Positions 1 to 8,039 of a stretch of 64,000 bases of DNA are shown in pieces. The position numbers and the translations under genes are program-made. This DNA comes from Edaphosphingomonas laterariae (GTDB taxonomy: Bacteria; Pseudomonadota; Alphaproteobacteria; Sphingomonadales; Sphingomonadaceae). The notes beneath the pieces were generated by a model, which searched no databases, was not told where the DNA came from, and was given only the letters and a program-made list of their open reading frames with translations. The stretch covers positions 124,001 through 188,000 of the forward strand of contig NZ_FZOS01000004.1 in NCBI RefSeq assembly GCF_900188165.1, given 5' to 3'. Position 1 is the stretch's first letter, and every line of letters begins with the position of its first letter.

Positions 1-907
1 ACAGCGCGATCGACTTGTCCTTGGCGTCGAGCGTGATTTCCACGCGCGCCAGCGACTGCTTGGTCGCAGGATCGAGGAAGAAGGGTTCGCCCGTCACGCG
101 CAGACGGCCACCGGGCGATTTGCGCAGGCGGCGCGGCTCGTCGATCGCCGGGCATTCGCGCGGATCGATCTGCGCCACCTTGTCGATGACAACCTCCTGC
201 ACGGCCAGGCCCTCGGCCTGGGCGAGCTGGATGACGGTCGCCTGCGCGGCGGCGGGATCGCCGGCCACGCCGATCAGCCCAATCCGGCCATCCTCTCCCG
301 TCCGCACGGGATCGACATGCAGCCACGCGCAGGAAATCTCGGCAAGCTTCGGTTCCACCTTGTCGGCCAGCGTGGGCGCGGCGCTGCGGAACAGGAAGAA
401 GGCGATCGCGCCGATCATCGCGACGGCGACGGCGATGCCGACGATCAGCCCCTTGTTGACCGGCGCCTTGGGCGGCGGCGGCGGCGGCGGCAACGCGGCC
501 GGCGCGGCCTGCCCCTTTTCCATGAAGTCCCGCACGCCCTGCACGATCGCGGCGACACCGCCGGCCGATCCGTTGAACGGCGCGACATCGATGGGATCAT
601 AGCCGCCAAAGCCGAAGGGCAGTTCCACCTTATCCAGCAACACGCCCAGATAGGCGCCCCGCCCCTTCGCGGCCTCGGCCTCGTCGATCACGTCCTGGCC
701 GGTGCTGTGGTCGACCGACGTGCGCGACCAGCCGGCCAGGCACAGCTTGGCCGCTTCCATCGCCTCGGCGATCGCGGCCTTGCGTTCCTGCCCCGGCTGA
801 ATGTCGCGATCCCACCAGACGCTGTAGCCGGCGGCCCGCAGCCCCTGCACGATCGCCTCGGCACGATCGCCGTCGGCCACCGCATAGGAAAGGAAAATAT
901 CACTCAT
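1..907 (-). CDS. TIR-domain membrane protein, C-terminus cut off by window edge
   Basis: Reading the minus strand from the ATG at 907 gives an open frame that runs off the window start. Residues 1 to about 115 form a Toll/interleukin-1 receptor fold: it begins SDIFLSYA, continues through VWWDRDI, and has the LAGWSRTSV...DEAEAA segment, where E76 is the likely NADase glutamate of bacterial TIR enzymes. A run of seven prolines (about 140-146) leads to one membrane helix (about 154-173) and an extracytoplasmic region that continues past position 1. The start overlaps the stop of the CPBP protease gene by ATGA, so the two are probably co-translated. Bacterial TIR proteins often deplete NAD+ in antiphage defence, but whether this one does is inference. 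Confidence in the TIR assignment is high. Confidence 0.85.
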   Translation of the reverse strand, partial: MSDIFLSYAVADGDRAEAIVQGLRAAGYSVWWDRDIQPGQERKAAIAEAMEAAKLCLAGWSRTSVDHSTGQDVIDEAEAAKGRGAYLGVLLDKVELPFGFGGYDPIDVAPFNGSAGGVAAIVQGVRDFMEKGQAAPAALPPPPPPPKAPVNKGLIVGIAVAVAMIGAIAFFLFRSAAPTLADKVEPKLAEISCAWLHVDPVRTGEDGRIGLIGVAGDPAAAQATVIQLAQAEGLAVQEVVIDKVAQIDPRECPAIDEPRRLRKSPGGRLRVTGEPFFLDPATKQSLARVEITLDAKDKSIAL

Positions 908-1785
908 GCGCGTGCCTCCGCCTGTTGCCCGGCATGCGCCCCATCAGGCCGCCCGCGCATCAGCGCCAGCGGCAGGATGAGCAGGATGAGCACGACACTC
1001 AGCACCAGACTTGCATTGAAACCGTCCACCGATCCCCCCAAGATCGCGGGGCCAACCAGATCGAAGTCGAAAATCGCCCCGAAATCGCCCAGCCCCGGGT
1101 TTGGAGATATGCCGACCAGCATCTCCTCCCCCCAATTATAGCCAAAATGCGCCAAGGTCGGCGCGAGCAGGCCGCTCGTGCGGAGCGCCAGCAGGCCGAA
1201 CCATATGCCCGCAAGCGTGATGTTCAAGAGCGATACCGGATCGCGCCACCCGCCAAGGACGTGAATCAAGGTAAAGGTGAGCGCGGTGAGCAGCACACCC
1301 AGCCAAGCACCCCATGCGCGGGTCAGCAGCGGCTGGAGCAGGCCGCGTAGCAGCACCTCTTCACCCAGCACCTGTATCGCGACGACGATCAGGCCGATCG
1401 CCAGCGCCGGCGCCGCCACCTCGGCCGCCCCCGGCACCACCGCACCGGCCATCGCGGCCACCGCCAGCGCGGCCAGCACGGCGACGACCCCGCTCGGCAG
1501 CGCGATCAGCACCAGCGCCGGACGACGACGGCCAAGCCGGAACGGGCGACGGAAGACGATCAGGCCGATCAACGCCAGCGCGAGCACCGCCGCCGGAATG
1601 CCAAGGCGCCCGCCCAGCGCCCCATGCACACCGGCCAGCGCGGCACCCACGTTTTCCGCAATTGGCTGGGCCAGCCCCATCAATATCGCGATGCACCCCG
1701 CCAGCACCCAGATGATGGCCGCCACCGCCTTCGCGCTATCGCCCCACCAATGCGCCATGGGCCGGGACGCGTTCATGCGAGACAT
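904..1785 (-). CDS. CPBP family intramembrane metalloprotease
   Basis: This is a 293-residue polytopic membrane protein with the CPBP (CAAX protease / bacteriocin-processing, Abi) motifs in order: GEEVLLRG (EExxxR), FTLIHVL (FxxxH) and AHFGYNW (HxxxN). The conserved glutamates and histidines bind a catalytic metal within the membrane. The substrate is unknown. Its stop overlaps the start of the downstream TIR gene (ATGA), which suggests a two-gene unit. The start at 1785 is the first ATG; internal ATGs at residues 4 and 10 are possible alternatives. Confidence 0.85.
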   Translation of the reverse strand: MSRMNASRPMAHWWGDSAKAVAAIIWVLAGCIAILMGLAQPIAENVGAALAGVHGALGGRLGIPAAVLALALIGLIVFRRPFRLGRRRPALVLIALPSGVVAVLAALAVAAMAGAVVPGAAEVAAPALAIGLIVVAIQVLGEEVLLRGLLQPLLTRAWGAWLGVLLTALTFTLIHVLGGWRDPVSLLNITLAGIWFGLLALRTSGLLAPTLAHFGYNWGEEMLVGISPNPGLGDFGAIFDFDLVGPAILGGSVDGFNASLVLSVVLILLILPLALMRGRPDGAHAGQQAEARA

Positions 1786-2017
1786 GCCGCGCGGGCAGAA
1801 GGACAGTAGCCGTTTCCAGGCGCGATCGCGTGACGCGATGAATGTTCAGCCAATTTCACCCCCCATCGGCCGTCCCCATCTGCCGATCCAGTCGCCGGCA
1901 TCGGGGCCGCATGAAACGGTTATTTGCCCTTTCCATGCACCGGCCACTCTATCATTCCAGCCGACTTGCGCTAGACTGCAAAAGATCAAGTGTCGGTAAA
2001 CGGGGAATATCATCAAT

Positions 2018-3016
2018 ATGGTTGACGAGGCTAAGCCGGCGGCGCCGGACGACGCGAAGACGGTCGTCACGGTCGATCGGCATGATAATGGCCTGCGCTT
2101 CGGACGCATCGCGCTGATCGCGGCGGCCGTCATCGCCCTCGTCGCGATCGGGTTTCAGGTGTGGAAAAGCCGCGCCGACGGCGAAACCGCGCCGGCGTCA
2201 TCGGTTCCCGACATGCCCCCCCAGGCCGATGTGTCGTCGATGATCGCGCAGCTTGAAAAGAAGCTCGAAGAAAATCCCGCCGACGCCGAAGGATGGCGAA
2301 TGCTCGGCTGGTCCTATTATCGCACCGAACGATTTGCCGATGCCGTCACCGCTTATCGCAAGGCGACCGAAGCCGATCCGAAGAATGCCGAAGGCTGGTC
2401 GGCGCTCGGCGAAGCGATGATCCTCGCCATGCCGCCCAACGTGCCCGCCGCCGTGCCGGTCGAGGCGGAGAGCGCCTTCCGCAAGGCGCTGGCGATCGAG
2501 CCCGCCAATCCGCGCGCGCGCTATTTCCTGGCCGTGAAGAAGGATATGGCCGGCGATCACAAGGGCGCGATCGACGACTGGATCGCACTTCTGAAGGACA
2601 CGCCGGCCGGCGCGCCCTGGGAAGCCAATGTTCGCCAGACGATCATGCAATCGGCCGCCCAGAACAAGATCGACATTGCCGGACGCCTGCCCGAGCCAGC
2701 CGCGCCCGCGCCATCCACCGCGACCGACGGCATCCCCGGCCCGACGCGTGAGGACATGGCGGCCGCCGCGTCATTGCCGCCCGGCCAGCAGGACGCGATG
2801 GTGCGCGGCATGGTCGACGGCCTTGCCGCCAAGCTCAAGGCCGATCCGAAGAATGCCGATGGCTGGCTGCGCCTGATGCGCAGTTACATGGTGCTGGACG
2901 ACAAGAAGGCCGCCGCGCAGGCGCTGGTCGACGCGCGCGCCGCCTTTGCCGGTGATGCCGATACGCTCACCCGGATCGGCGATGGTGCCCGGCAGCTCGG
3001 AATCCCCGGCGCCTGA
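2018..3016 (+). CDS. TPR protein resembling cytochrome c biogenesis factor CcmI/CycH
   Basis: The 332-residue product has an N-terminal membrane helix (about residues 28-48) followed by tetratricopeptide repeats such as NPADAEGWRMLGWSYYRTERFADAV and DPKNAEGWSALGEAM, then a second TPR block near the C-terminus. This is the layout of the periplasmic TPR part of CcmI/CycH, which holds apocytochrome c for haem ligation. No other ccm genes are adjacent, so the exact role is uncertain and it could be a general TPR scaffold. A GGGGA ribosome site lies about 13 bases upstream of the ATG. Its stop overlaps the start of the next gene. Confidence 0.7.
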   Translation: MVDEAKPAAPDDAKTVVTVDRHDNGLRFGRIALIAAAVIALVAIGFQVWKSRADGETAPASSVPDMPPQADVSSMIAQLEKKLEENPADAEGWRMLGWSYYRTERFADAVTAYRKATEADPKNAEGWSALGEAMILAMPPNVPAAVPVEAESAFRKALAIEPANPRARYFLAVKKDMAGDHKGAIDDWIALLKDTPAGAPWEANVRQTIMQSAAQNKIDIAGRLPEPAAPAPSTATDGIPGPTREDMAAAASLPPGQQDAMVRGMVDGLAAKLKADPKNADGWLRLMRSYMVLDDKKAAAQALVDARAAFAGDADTLTRIGDGARQLGIPGA

Positions 3017-4167
3017 TCCGTATCCTCGCCATCGCCGGCACCCGGCCGGAGGCGATCAAGCTCGCGCCGCTCTGCCGGGCGGCGCGGCTGCGGCCGGAAA
3101 TTGATCTCCGGCTGGTCGCCACCGGCCAGCATGGCAAGCCGTTCGACGATGTGATGGCCGCCTTTGGCGAGCGGGTGGACGGCAATCTCGCGCTGATGGA
3201 ACCGGGGCAGACGATCGAGCAGCTGGCCGATCTGATCGCAGCCGATCTCCCCAGCCTCGCCGCCCGGCTTCGCCCCGACATGCTTCTTGTCCAAGGCGAC
3301 ACGACAAGCGCGTGGGCCGCAGCCCTTTCAGCCTCACGGATCGGCCTGGCGGTCGGCCATGTCGAGGCAGGGTTACGAAGCCACGACCTGACCCGGCCCT
3401 TTCCCGAAGAACGCAACAGGGTGGAGATCGACGCGATCTCCGCCCTTTTATTTGCCCCCACCGCCGAGTCCGCCGCCAATCTCGCGGCCGAACCCGCCAT
3501 TCGCGGCCGCGTGGTCGTGACCGGCAATACCGGGATCGATGCGCTGCTGACCATCCGGCGCATGATCAATGGCTGGACGCTCCACGACAACGCGGTGCGC
3601 ACGATCCTCGTCACCTGCCATCGGCGCGAGAATATCGGCGCGGGCATCGCCGCCATCTGCGCGGCGCTGCAACGCATCGCCCGGCGCCCCGACGTGCGGA
3701 TCATATTGCCGATGCACCCCAACCCCGCCGTGCACGGCGCCATCGCGCAGGCGCTCGGTTCGACGCCACGGATCGAGCTGCACCCGCCCTTCGATTATCC
3801 GACGATGGTGCAGATGATGGACGGCGCCCACCTGATCCTCAGCGATTCGGGCGGATTGCAGGAGGAAGCGCCGGCGCTCGGCGTGCCGCTGCTCGTGCTG
3901 CGCGACAATAGCGAGCGGCCGGAGGTATTTGCGAGCGGCAACGCCCGGCTGGTCGGCACCGATGCCGATCGCATCGTCGCCGCGACGTTCGAACTGCTCG
4001 ACGATCCGGCGGCGCATGCCGCCATGTCGCAGCCCGCTTTTCCTTATGGCCGGGGCGATGCATCCGAACGCATCCTCGACGCGATCGAGGACTGGCACGC
4101 AACACAATGGCCCGGAAGCGTGGCCGAACGCGCAATTTCCTATCGGTTGCCCCCCATCCAAGCCTAG
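3013..4167 (+). CDS. wecB: UDP-N-acetylglucosamine 2-epimerase (non-hydrolysing), probable CTG start
   Basis: This enzyme interconverts UDP-GlcNAc and UDP-ManNAc for surface polysaccharide synthesis. The frame shows the family landmarks [18 protein letters not shown] at the N-terminus, [16 protein letters not shown] and [10 protein letters not shown]. The first ATG (3151) lies far inside the conserved fold. Upstream of it the same frame encodes the canonical GTRPE motif, with no ATG, GTG or TTG between the in-frame stop at 2953 and 3151. The CTG at 3013 overlaps the TGA stop of the preceding gene (CTGA) and would give a protein of normal length (384 residues). I therefore infer a CTG start with translational coupling. 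Confidence 0.88.
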   Translation: MIRILAIAGTRPEAIKLAPLCRAARLRPEIDLRLVATGQHGKPFDDVMAAFGERVDGNLALMEPGQTIEQLADLIAADLPSLAARLRPDMLLVQGDTTSAWAAALSASRIGLAVGHVEAGLRSHDLTRPFPEERNRVEIDAISALLFAPTAESAANLAAEPAIRGRVVVTGNTGIDALLTIRRMINGWTLHDNAVRTILVTCHRRENIGAGIAAICAALQRIARRPDVRIILPMHPNPAVHGAIAQALGSTPRIELHPPFDYPTMVQMMDGAHLILSDSGGLQEEAPALGVPLLVLRDNSERPEVFASGNARLVGTDADRIVAATFELLDDPAAHAAMSQPAFPYGRGDASERILDAIEDWHATQWPGSVAERAISYRLPPIQA

Positions 4168-4246
4168 CTTCATTGCCCCCAAGTGCCTCGGCGCTTGCCT
4201 TCCGCCCTCCCCTCCCCCAAGGGGATCGGACGAAAGGATGATGAAC

Positions 4247-5620
4247 ATGGCGACGAACTGGACGCCCGAAAGCTGGACCAGCCACGAAGCACGGCAGATG
4301 CCCGAATATACCGACACGGCGGCGCTTGACCGCGTGACGGGCGAACTCGCGCAATATCCGCCGCTGGTCTTTGCCGGCGAGGCGCGCGCGCTCACCGCGG
4401 ATCTGGCACAGGTGGCGGCCGGCAAGGCATTTCTGCTCCAGGGCGGCGATTGCGCCGAAAGCTTTGCCGAATTCCATCCGAACAACATTCGCGACACGTT
4501 CCGCGTCATCCTGCAGATGGCGGTTGTCCTCACTTATGCGTCGAAGCTGCCGGTGGTGAAGGTGGGCCGCATGGCCGGCCAGTTCGCCAAGCCGCGTTCG
4601 GCCAATACCGAGGAAGTGGATGGCGTTTCGCTGCCGAGCTATCGCGGCGACATCGTCAACGACATCGCGTTCGAGGCGGCCGCGCGGGAGCCCGATCCCG
4701 AACGCATGGTCCGCGCCTATAATCAGGCGGCGGCGACGCTGAACCTGCTGCGCGCCTTCGCGCAGGGCGGCTATGCCAATCTCCACCAGGTCCACGCCTG
4801 GACGCTCGATTTCATGGGCCGCAGCCCCTGGGCCGCGCAATATCAGAACGTGGCCGACCGGATCGGCGACGCGCTGGACTTCATGGCCGCCTGCGGGATC
4901 AATCCGCAGACGGTGCCGCAGCTCAACGGCACCAATTTCTACACCAGCCACGAAGCGCTGCTGCTCCGCTACGAACAGGCGCTGACCCGGCGGGATTCGC
5001 TGACCGGCGACTGGTACGACACGTCGGCCCACATGCTGTGGATCGGCGATCGCACCCGCTTCGAAGGGTCCGCGCATGTGGAATATCTGCGCGGCATCGG
5101 CAACCCGATCGGCCTGAAGTGCGGCCCGAGCCTTGAGCCGGACGCGCTGCTCCGCCTGCTCGATACGCTCGATCCGGCGCGCACGCCGGGCCGCATCACG
5201 CTGATCACGCGCTACGGCCACGACAAGATCGAAAAGCACCTGCCCGCGCTCGTCCGCGCGGTGAAGCGCGAAGGGCGCCCGGTCGTCTGGTCGTGCGATC
5301 CGATGCACGGCAATGTCGTGAAGGCCAATAACGGCTACAAGACGCGGCCGTTCGAACGCATCCTCGCCGAAGTACGCGGCTTCTTCGCCGTGCACCGCGC
5401 GGAAGGCACGCATGGCGGCGGCATCCACGCCGAAATGACCGGCCAGAACGTCACCGAATGCACCGGCGGCGCGATCGACATCACCGAACAGAGCTTGGCC
5501 GATCGTTATCACACGCATTGCGATCCCCGTCTCAATGCGGGCCAGTCGATCGAACTCGCCTTCCTGCTGGCCGAAATGCTCAATCAGGAAATGCGCGAGC
5601 GCGAGAAGGCCGCCGCCTGA
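4247..5620 (+). CDS. Class II 3-deoxy-7-phosphoheptulonate (DAHP) synthase
   Basis: The 457-residue enzyme condenses phosphoenolpyruvate with erythrose-4-phosphate, the first step of aromatic amino acid synthesis. Plant-type (class II) motifs are clear: [34 protein letters not shown] and [15 protein letters not shown]. Three in-frame ATGs lie at 4238, 4241 and 4247. The GAAAGG ribosome site at 4232-4237 best fits the last, giving [10 protein letters not shown]. It is monocistronic, with its own terminator. No ACT domain is fused to it. Prephenate dehydratase, later in the same pathway, starts near the other end of the window but is not linked. Confidence 0.95.
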   Translation: MATNWTPESWTSHEARQMPEYTDTAALDRVTGELAQYPPLVFAGEARALTADLAQVAAGKAFLLQGGDCAESFAEFHPNNIRDTFRVILQMAVVLTYASKLPVVKVGRMAGQFAKPRSANTEEVDGVSLPSYRGDIVNDIAFEAAAREPDPERMVRAYNQAAATLNLLRAFAQGGYANLHQVHAWTLDFMGRSPWAAQYQNVADRIGDALDFMAACGINPQTVPQLNGTNFYTSHEALLLRYEQALTRRDSLTGDWYDTSAHMLWIGDRTRFEGSAHVEYLRGIGNPIGLKCGPSLEPDALLRLLDTLDPARTPGRITLITRYGHDKIEKHLPALVRAVKREGRPVVWSCDPMHGNVVKANNGYKTRPFERILAEVRGFFAVHRAEGTHGGGIHAEMTGQNVTECTGGAIDITEQSLADRYHTHCDPRLNAGQSIELAFLLAEMLNQEMREREKAAA

Positions 5621-5645
5621 ACGCAGGCAATCGTCGGAAACATCA

Positions 5646-5680
5646 GGCGCGGGGGCGAAAGTCTCCGCGCCTTTTCTTTT
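5646..5680 (+). terminator. Rho-independent terminator of the DAHP synthase gene
   Basis: Inverted repeat GGCGCGG (5646-5652) / CCGCGCC (5665-5671) is followed immediately by the T-rich tract TTTTCTTTT, just after the DAHP synthase stop. Confidence 0.85.
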
Positions 5681-5794
5681 GGATGGGGCGGATCGAACCC
5701 GACAGGGGCTCGCAAGGCCGAACGGCCAAATCTCTCGTCAGGGGAAAGCCAGCGCGGTCGATGTCAGCAGCGGAAGCTGAGCCACGCTAAAAAG

Positions 5795-5851
5795 TGGTGC
5801 GGGCGGTCGGGCTCGAACCGACACTCCTTGCGGAACCGGATTTTGAGTCCG
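5795..5851 (-). pseudogene. 3' half of interrupted tRNA-Leu(CAA), including the 11-bp att core
   Basis: On the minus strand this encodes the 3' side of the anticodon arm, the variable arm, the T arm (GGTTCGAGCC), the 3' acceptor strand CGCCCGC, discriminator A and an encoded CCA at 5795-5797, followed by a T-run. Beyond 5851 the sequence is no longer tRNA. The missing 5' half lies 22.3 kb away at 28146-28184. The halves together give exactly 85 nt, with the acceptor stem GCGGGCG/CGCCCGC fully paired, so this was one tRNA gene before the element inserted. Confidence 0.93.
5841..5851. repeat. Left attachment-site core (11 bp)
   Basis: The sequence is identical to 28146-28156. It corresponds to the tRNA anticodon-loop segment CGGACTCAAAA on the minus strand, and divergence begins immediately on both sides. 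Confidence 0.88.
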
Positions 5852-5909
5852 ATAATGGCTAGGCCATCTTACTGAATTTTAAGCGGTTTTCAAGAGAAAT
5901 TGTGCCGGT

Positions 5910-5928
5910 GTGCTAATCTTTGTGCTAA
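5910..5928 (+). promoter_or_regulatory. Candidate integrase arm-binding repeats at left end
   Basis: Two direct copies of GTGCTAA lie at 5910-5916 and 5922-5928, 12 bp apart, about 60 bp inside the left core. A related GTGCTAG occurs near the right end (28052-28058). The position and spacing suit tyrosine-integrase arm sites. This is inference from position only. Confidence 0.35.
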
Positions 5929-6046
5929 ACGGACACTTCAAGCACAGTAGCTTTTTCAGGGGTTAGACCCGTGGCGCTGGCTTGTCCAGCGCCCGAATGA
6001 GCGCGGCGCAGCCGCGCAGGGCGGGGTTACGGGGCTAGGGGCGTAT

Positions 6047-6078
6047 GGAAGGCCGCGCGGCGACGCGCGCGGCCTTCC
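6047..6078. terminator. Strong hairpin downstream of the 99-residue ORF, possible terminator
   Basis: A perfect 13-bp inverted repeat starts with GGAAGGCCGCGCG at 6047 and its partner ends at 6078. It lies just past the stop of the minus-strand gene at 6088. There is only a weak pyrimidine tract, so termination is likely but not certain. Between the core and this point (5852-6046) there are further GC hairpins and no gene. Confidence 0.5.
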
Positions 6079-6087
6079 CTTTCCCGC

Positions 6088-6387
6088 CTAAAACAGCACG
6101 CCTTGGCGGCTGTTTTCGACATAGCGCCGCCAATCCGGCCTCGCCGCCTCCTCGTCCAGCCATGCGATAACCTGCGCCACCACGTCGCCGCCGTTGGCTT
6201 CGACAGTGCCGCAAGGGTGGAAATGGGAGCGGTAGCCCGTTTCCGTGATCGGTAGCGGTGCGCGGGGCGGCTGGATGCTGGTAATTTCAAGATGAGCGAT
6301 AACGCCGCCAAATTGACGGGGGCAATAAATCGCCTCGATCTCGATGCCCTGCCATGTGAAGCGGTGGATTTGGGGTTGCTGCTCCAT
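6088..6387 (-). CDS. Hypothetical protein following ardA
   Basis: The 99-residue product starts MEQQPQIHRFTWQGIEIEAIYCP and ends VENSRQGVLF. I do not recognise a domain. The start at 6387 is chosen because it follows the ardA stop (6390) by two bases, the usual spacing of a coupled gene, while the longer frame would overlap ardA. It contains HLEITSIQPPRAPLPITETGYRSHF and is acidic near the C-terminus. Small proteins of this kind often accompany ardA in mobile elements, but no function can be claimed. Confidence 0.65.
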   Translation of the reverse strand: MEQQPQIHRFTWQGIEIEAIYCPRQFGGVIAHLEITSIQPPRAPLPITETGYRSHFHPCGTVEANGGDVVAQVIAWLDEEAARPDWRRYVENSRQGVLF

Positions 6388-6389
6388 TG

Positions 6390-6926
6390 TCAGCACCCCG
6401 CGAAGATATGCACCACGTCCCATGCGGTGCTGACGGTGAAAAGGTCGCCGTTCAATTCGGCATCCCGCGCCATCGCCTGATAATCGACATAGTAGCGAAG
6501 CGATTGGGGAATCTCGGTCGTGTCCTCCGTCACCTCCTGCATATAGTCGGCAAGGCTGGCATATGCGCCAAGGTGACGATCTTCCAACGCCTCCCGCGCC
6601 TCGGCCAAGTCGCCGCTATAATAGTCCAGCACCGCCGCACCGATTTCGCCATGATCGGCAAGAAAGCTGGCAAGATCGCTGACGCGCTCAAAGCCGGTGT
6701 GTTCCTCGATGCGGACGCCGCCGAATCCCTCGTAATCGTGGATTGCCCATTCTTCCGCGCCCTCGACGGGTGAAGCCGCCAGCATATCGCGCACGGCGTC
6801 ATAGATCGCCCAAGGCTCCTGCGCGGCGTCAATCCATGCGCCATGCAGATAGCCGTTATTATAGGCCGCAAGACAGGCCACATATATGCGGGGTTGTTCG
6901 GTGCCGGTGGTGATGGTTGCTCCCAT
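6390..6926 (-). CDS. ardA: ArdA-family antirestriction protein
   Basis: The 178-residue acidic protein reads PRIYVACLAAYNNGYLHGAWIDA near the N-terminus and has the EWAIHDYEGF...ADYMQEVTEDTTEIPQSLRYYVDYQAMARDAELNGD segments typical of ArdA. ArdA is an elongated dimer that mimics bent B-DNA and blocks type I restriction enzymes as mobile DNA enters a new cell. An AAGGAG ribosome site sits 6 bases before the ATG at 6926. Its presence fits an element that must pass through restricting hosts. No sign of damage. Confidence 0.92.
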   Translation of the reverse strand: MGATITTGTEQPRIYVACLAAYNNGYLHGAWIDAAQEPWAIYDAVRDMLAASPVEGAEEWAIHDYEGFGGVRIEEHTGFERVSDLASFLADHGEIGAAVLDYYSGDLAEAREALEDRHLGAYASLADYMQEVTEDTTEIPQSLRYYVDYQAMARDAELNGDLFTVSTAWDVVHIFAGC

Positions 6927-7362
6927 TTCTATTCTCCTTGGGTTTGGGTTTCAGGTCGCGTTCTGAAACCCTGCCTCGTGGCGAACAGCGGAGAGTGAGG
7001 GAGCAAGGTCCGGTGCCGGGGGTGGTGCGGGCGCAACGAAGTGAGCCTCGGCCCCAAAGCGGCACCTTGCAGGGAGAGAGAGGCAGAGCCTCTTTCTTCC
7101 TCGAAAACAGGGAGAACCGCGCCGCTGGCGGCGCTCGTCAATGGGGCGGCAAGCCGCCCCTATCCCGCGTCCGGGATTGTCACCTGCATGGACGGAAGCC
7201 ATGCAAGGGGGTTTCGTCGCACAGCGATAAAACCTGCACGAAGTGAGCGCCGAGCGAAATCACGTATACTGCCGCTGTAAATAAATAATTAATAGTATTT
7301 ATGTATTATTCAAGTAAGCTAACAACAATAATATACAAAATCTGTCGGTTTAGAGGGTATTA
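6927..7362. other. Gene-free gap with several GC hairpins, then an AT-rich segment
   Basis: No convincing gene. Short inverted repeats follow one another between 6950 and 7230, for example GAGGCAGAGCCTC, GCGCCGCTGGCGGCGC, GGGGCGGCAAGCCGCCCC and TGCATGG/CCATGCA around a 7-base loop. From about 7275 to 7362 the sequence becomes strongly AT-rich and probably holds the promoter of the next gene. Confidence 0.6.
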
Positions 7363-7857
7363 ATGTCTAAGTTTTACAATGAGAACGAGAAAATCATGGG
7401 AAACATGATTGCATATGATCCGGTCAAAGGGGATTATAAGAACATTACCTTCGGCGGTGATTTTGATAATTTACGCAACAATGCCCATGACATGAATATC
7501 GAGATTGTCAAAATCATGAACTCGACTGACCCGAGGATGGAGCGCGTTATCCCCTCCGACATCTATGTAGTGGGTCATGGACCAGCGATTATCGACGAGA
7601 AAGGGAAATTGCTGGCGGTTTATGGGGCGTCCCCGTTAGCGAGCGAGCTGACCACCCTCATCAATGACAGGATCGAGAAATTCGGGCGCGATGGCGTCGT
7701 GAGCGTTCCGGCCCACGATATTGTCAACGCTGTGCGCCATGAGGATGTAAACCGGCTGGGCAGACAGGTTGAAGCGCAGGTCCAGTCACGGCAAGAATTT
7801 GAACGCTGCACCAGCGGTGCCTCGACCAATATGAAGGCTTCGGCTCCCGGAAGATAA
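7363..7857 (+). CDS. Hypothetical protein, lower GC than neighbours
   Basis: The 164-residue product begins MSKFYNENEKIMGNMIAYDP. It contains the run SDIYVVGHGPAIIDEKGKLLAVYGASP, followed by a predicted helical stretch ending in QVEAQVQSRQEFERC. I do not recognise the family. Base composition and codon use (AAT, AAA, ATT, TTT) are clearly more AT-rich than the rest of the element, which suggests a separate origin. It is the only plus-strand gene in this part of the element and has its own AT-rich upstream region. A GC hairpin at 7975-8003 may end its transcript. Confidence 0.65.
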   Translation: MSKFYNENEKIMGNMIAYDPVKGDYKNITFGGDFDNLRNNAHDMNIEIVKIMNSTDPRMERVIPSDIYVVGHGPAIIDEKGKLLAVYGASPLASELTTLINDRIEKFGRDGVVSVPAHDIVNAVRHEDVNRLGRQVEAQVQSRQEFERCTSGASTNMKASAPGR

Positions 7858-7974
7858 GCCCGCCTACGACTCAGGACGCCGCGCAATTCCCCATGCGGGG
7901 TGTGGAATTATACAAAGAGTTGCGCGCTCTTTGACAAACTGGCCGGACTTGATGGTGTTGTCCGGCTGATCGGT

Positions 7975-8003
7975 CGCCCCGCTGTTCCAACGGCAGCGGG
8001 GCG
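7975..8003 (+). terminator. GC hairpin between the 164-residue ORF and the Fic gene
   Basis: A perfect 10-bp inverted repeat, CGCCCCGCTG (7975-7984) / CAGCGGGGCG (7994-8003), lies between two convergent genes. The T-tract after it is weak, so the terminator role is probable only. Confidence 0.5.
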
Positions 8004-8039
8004 ATTGCTTCCTCACCCCATGTTCGTTGGCGCGGCTAT

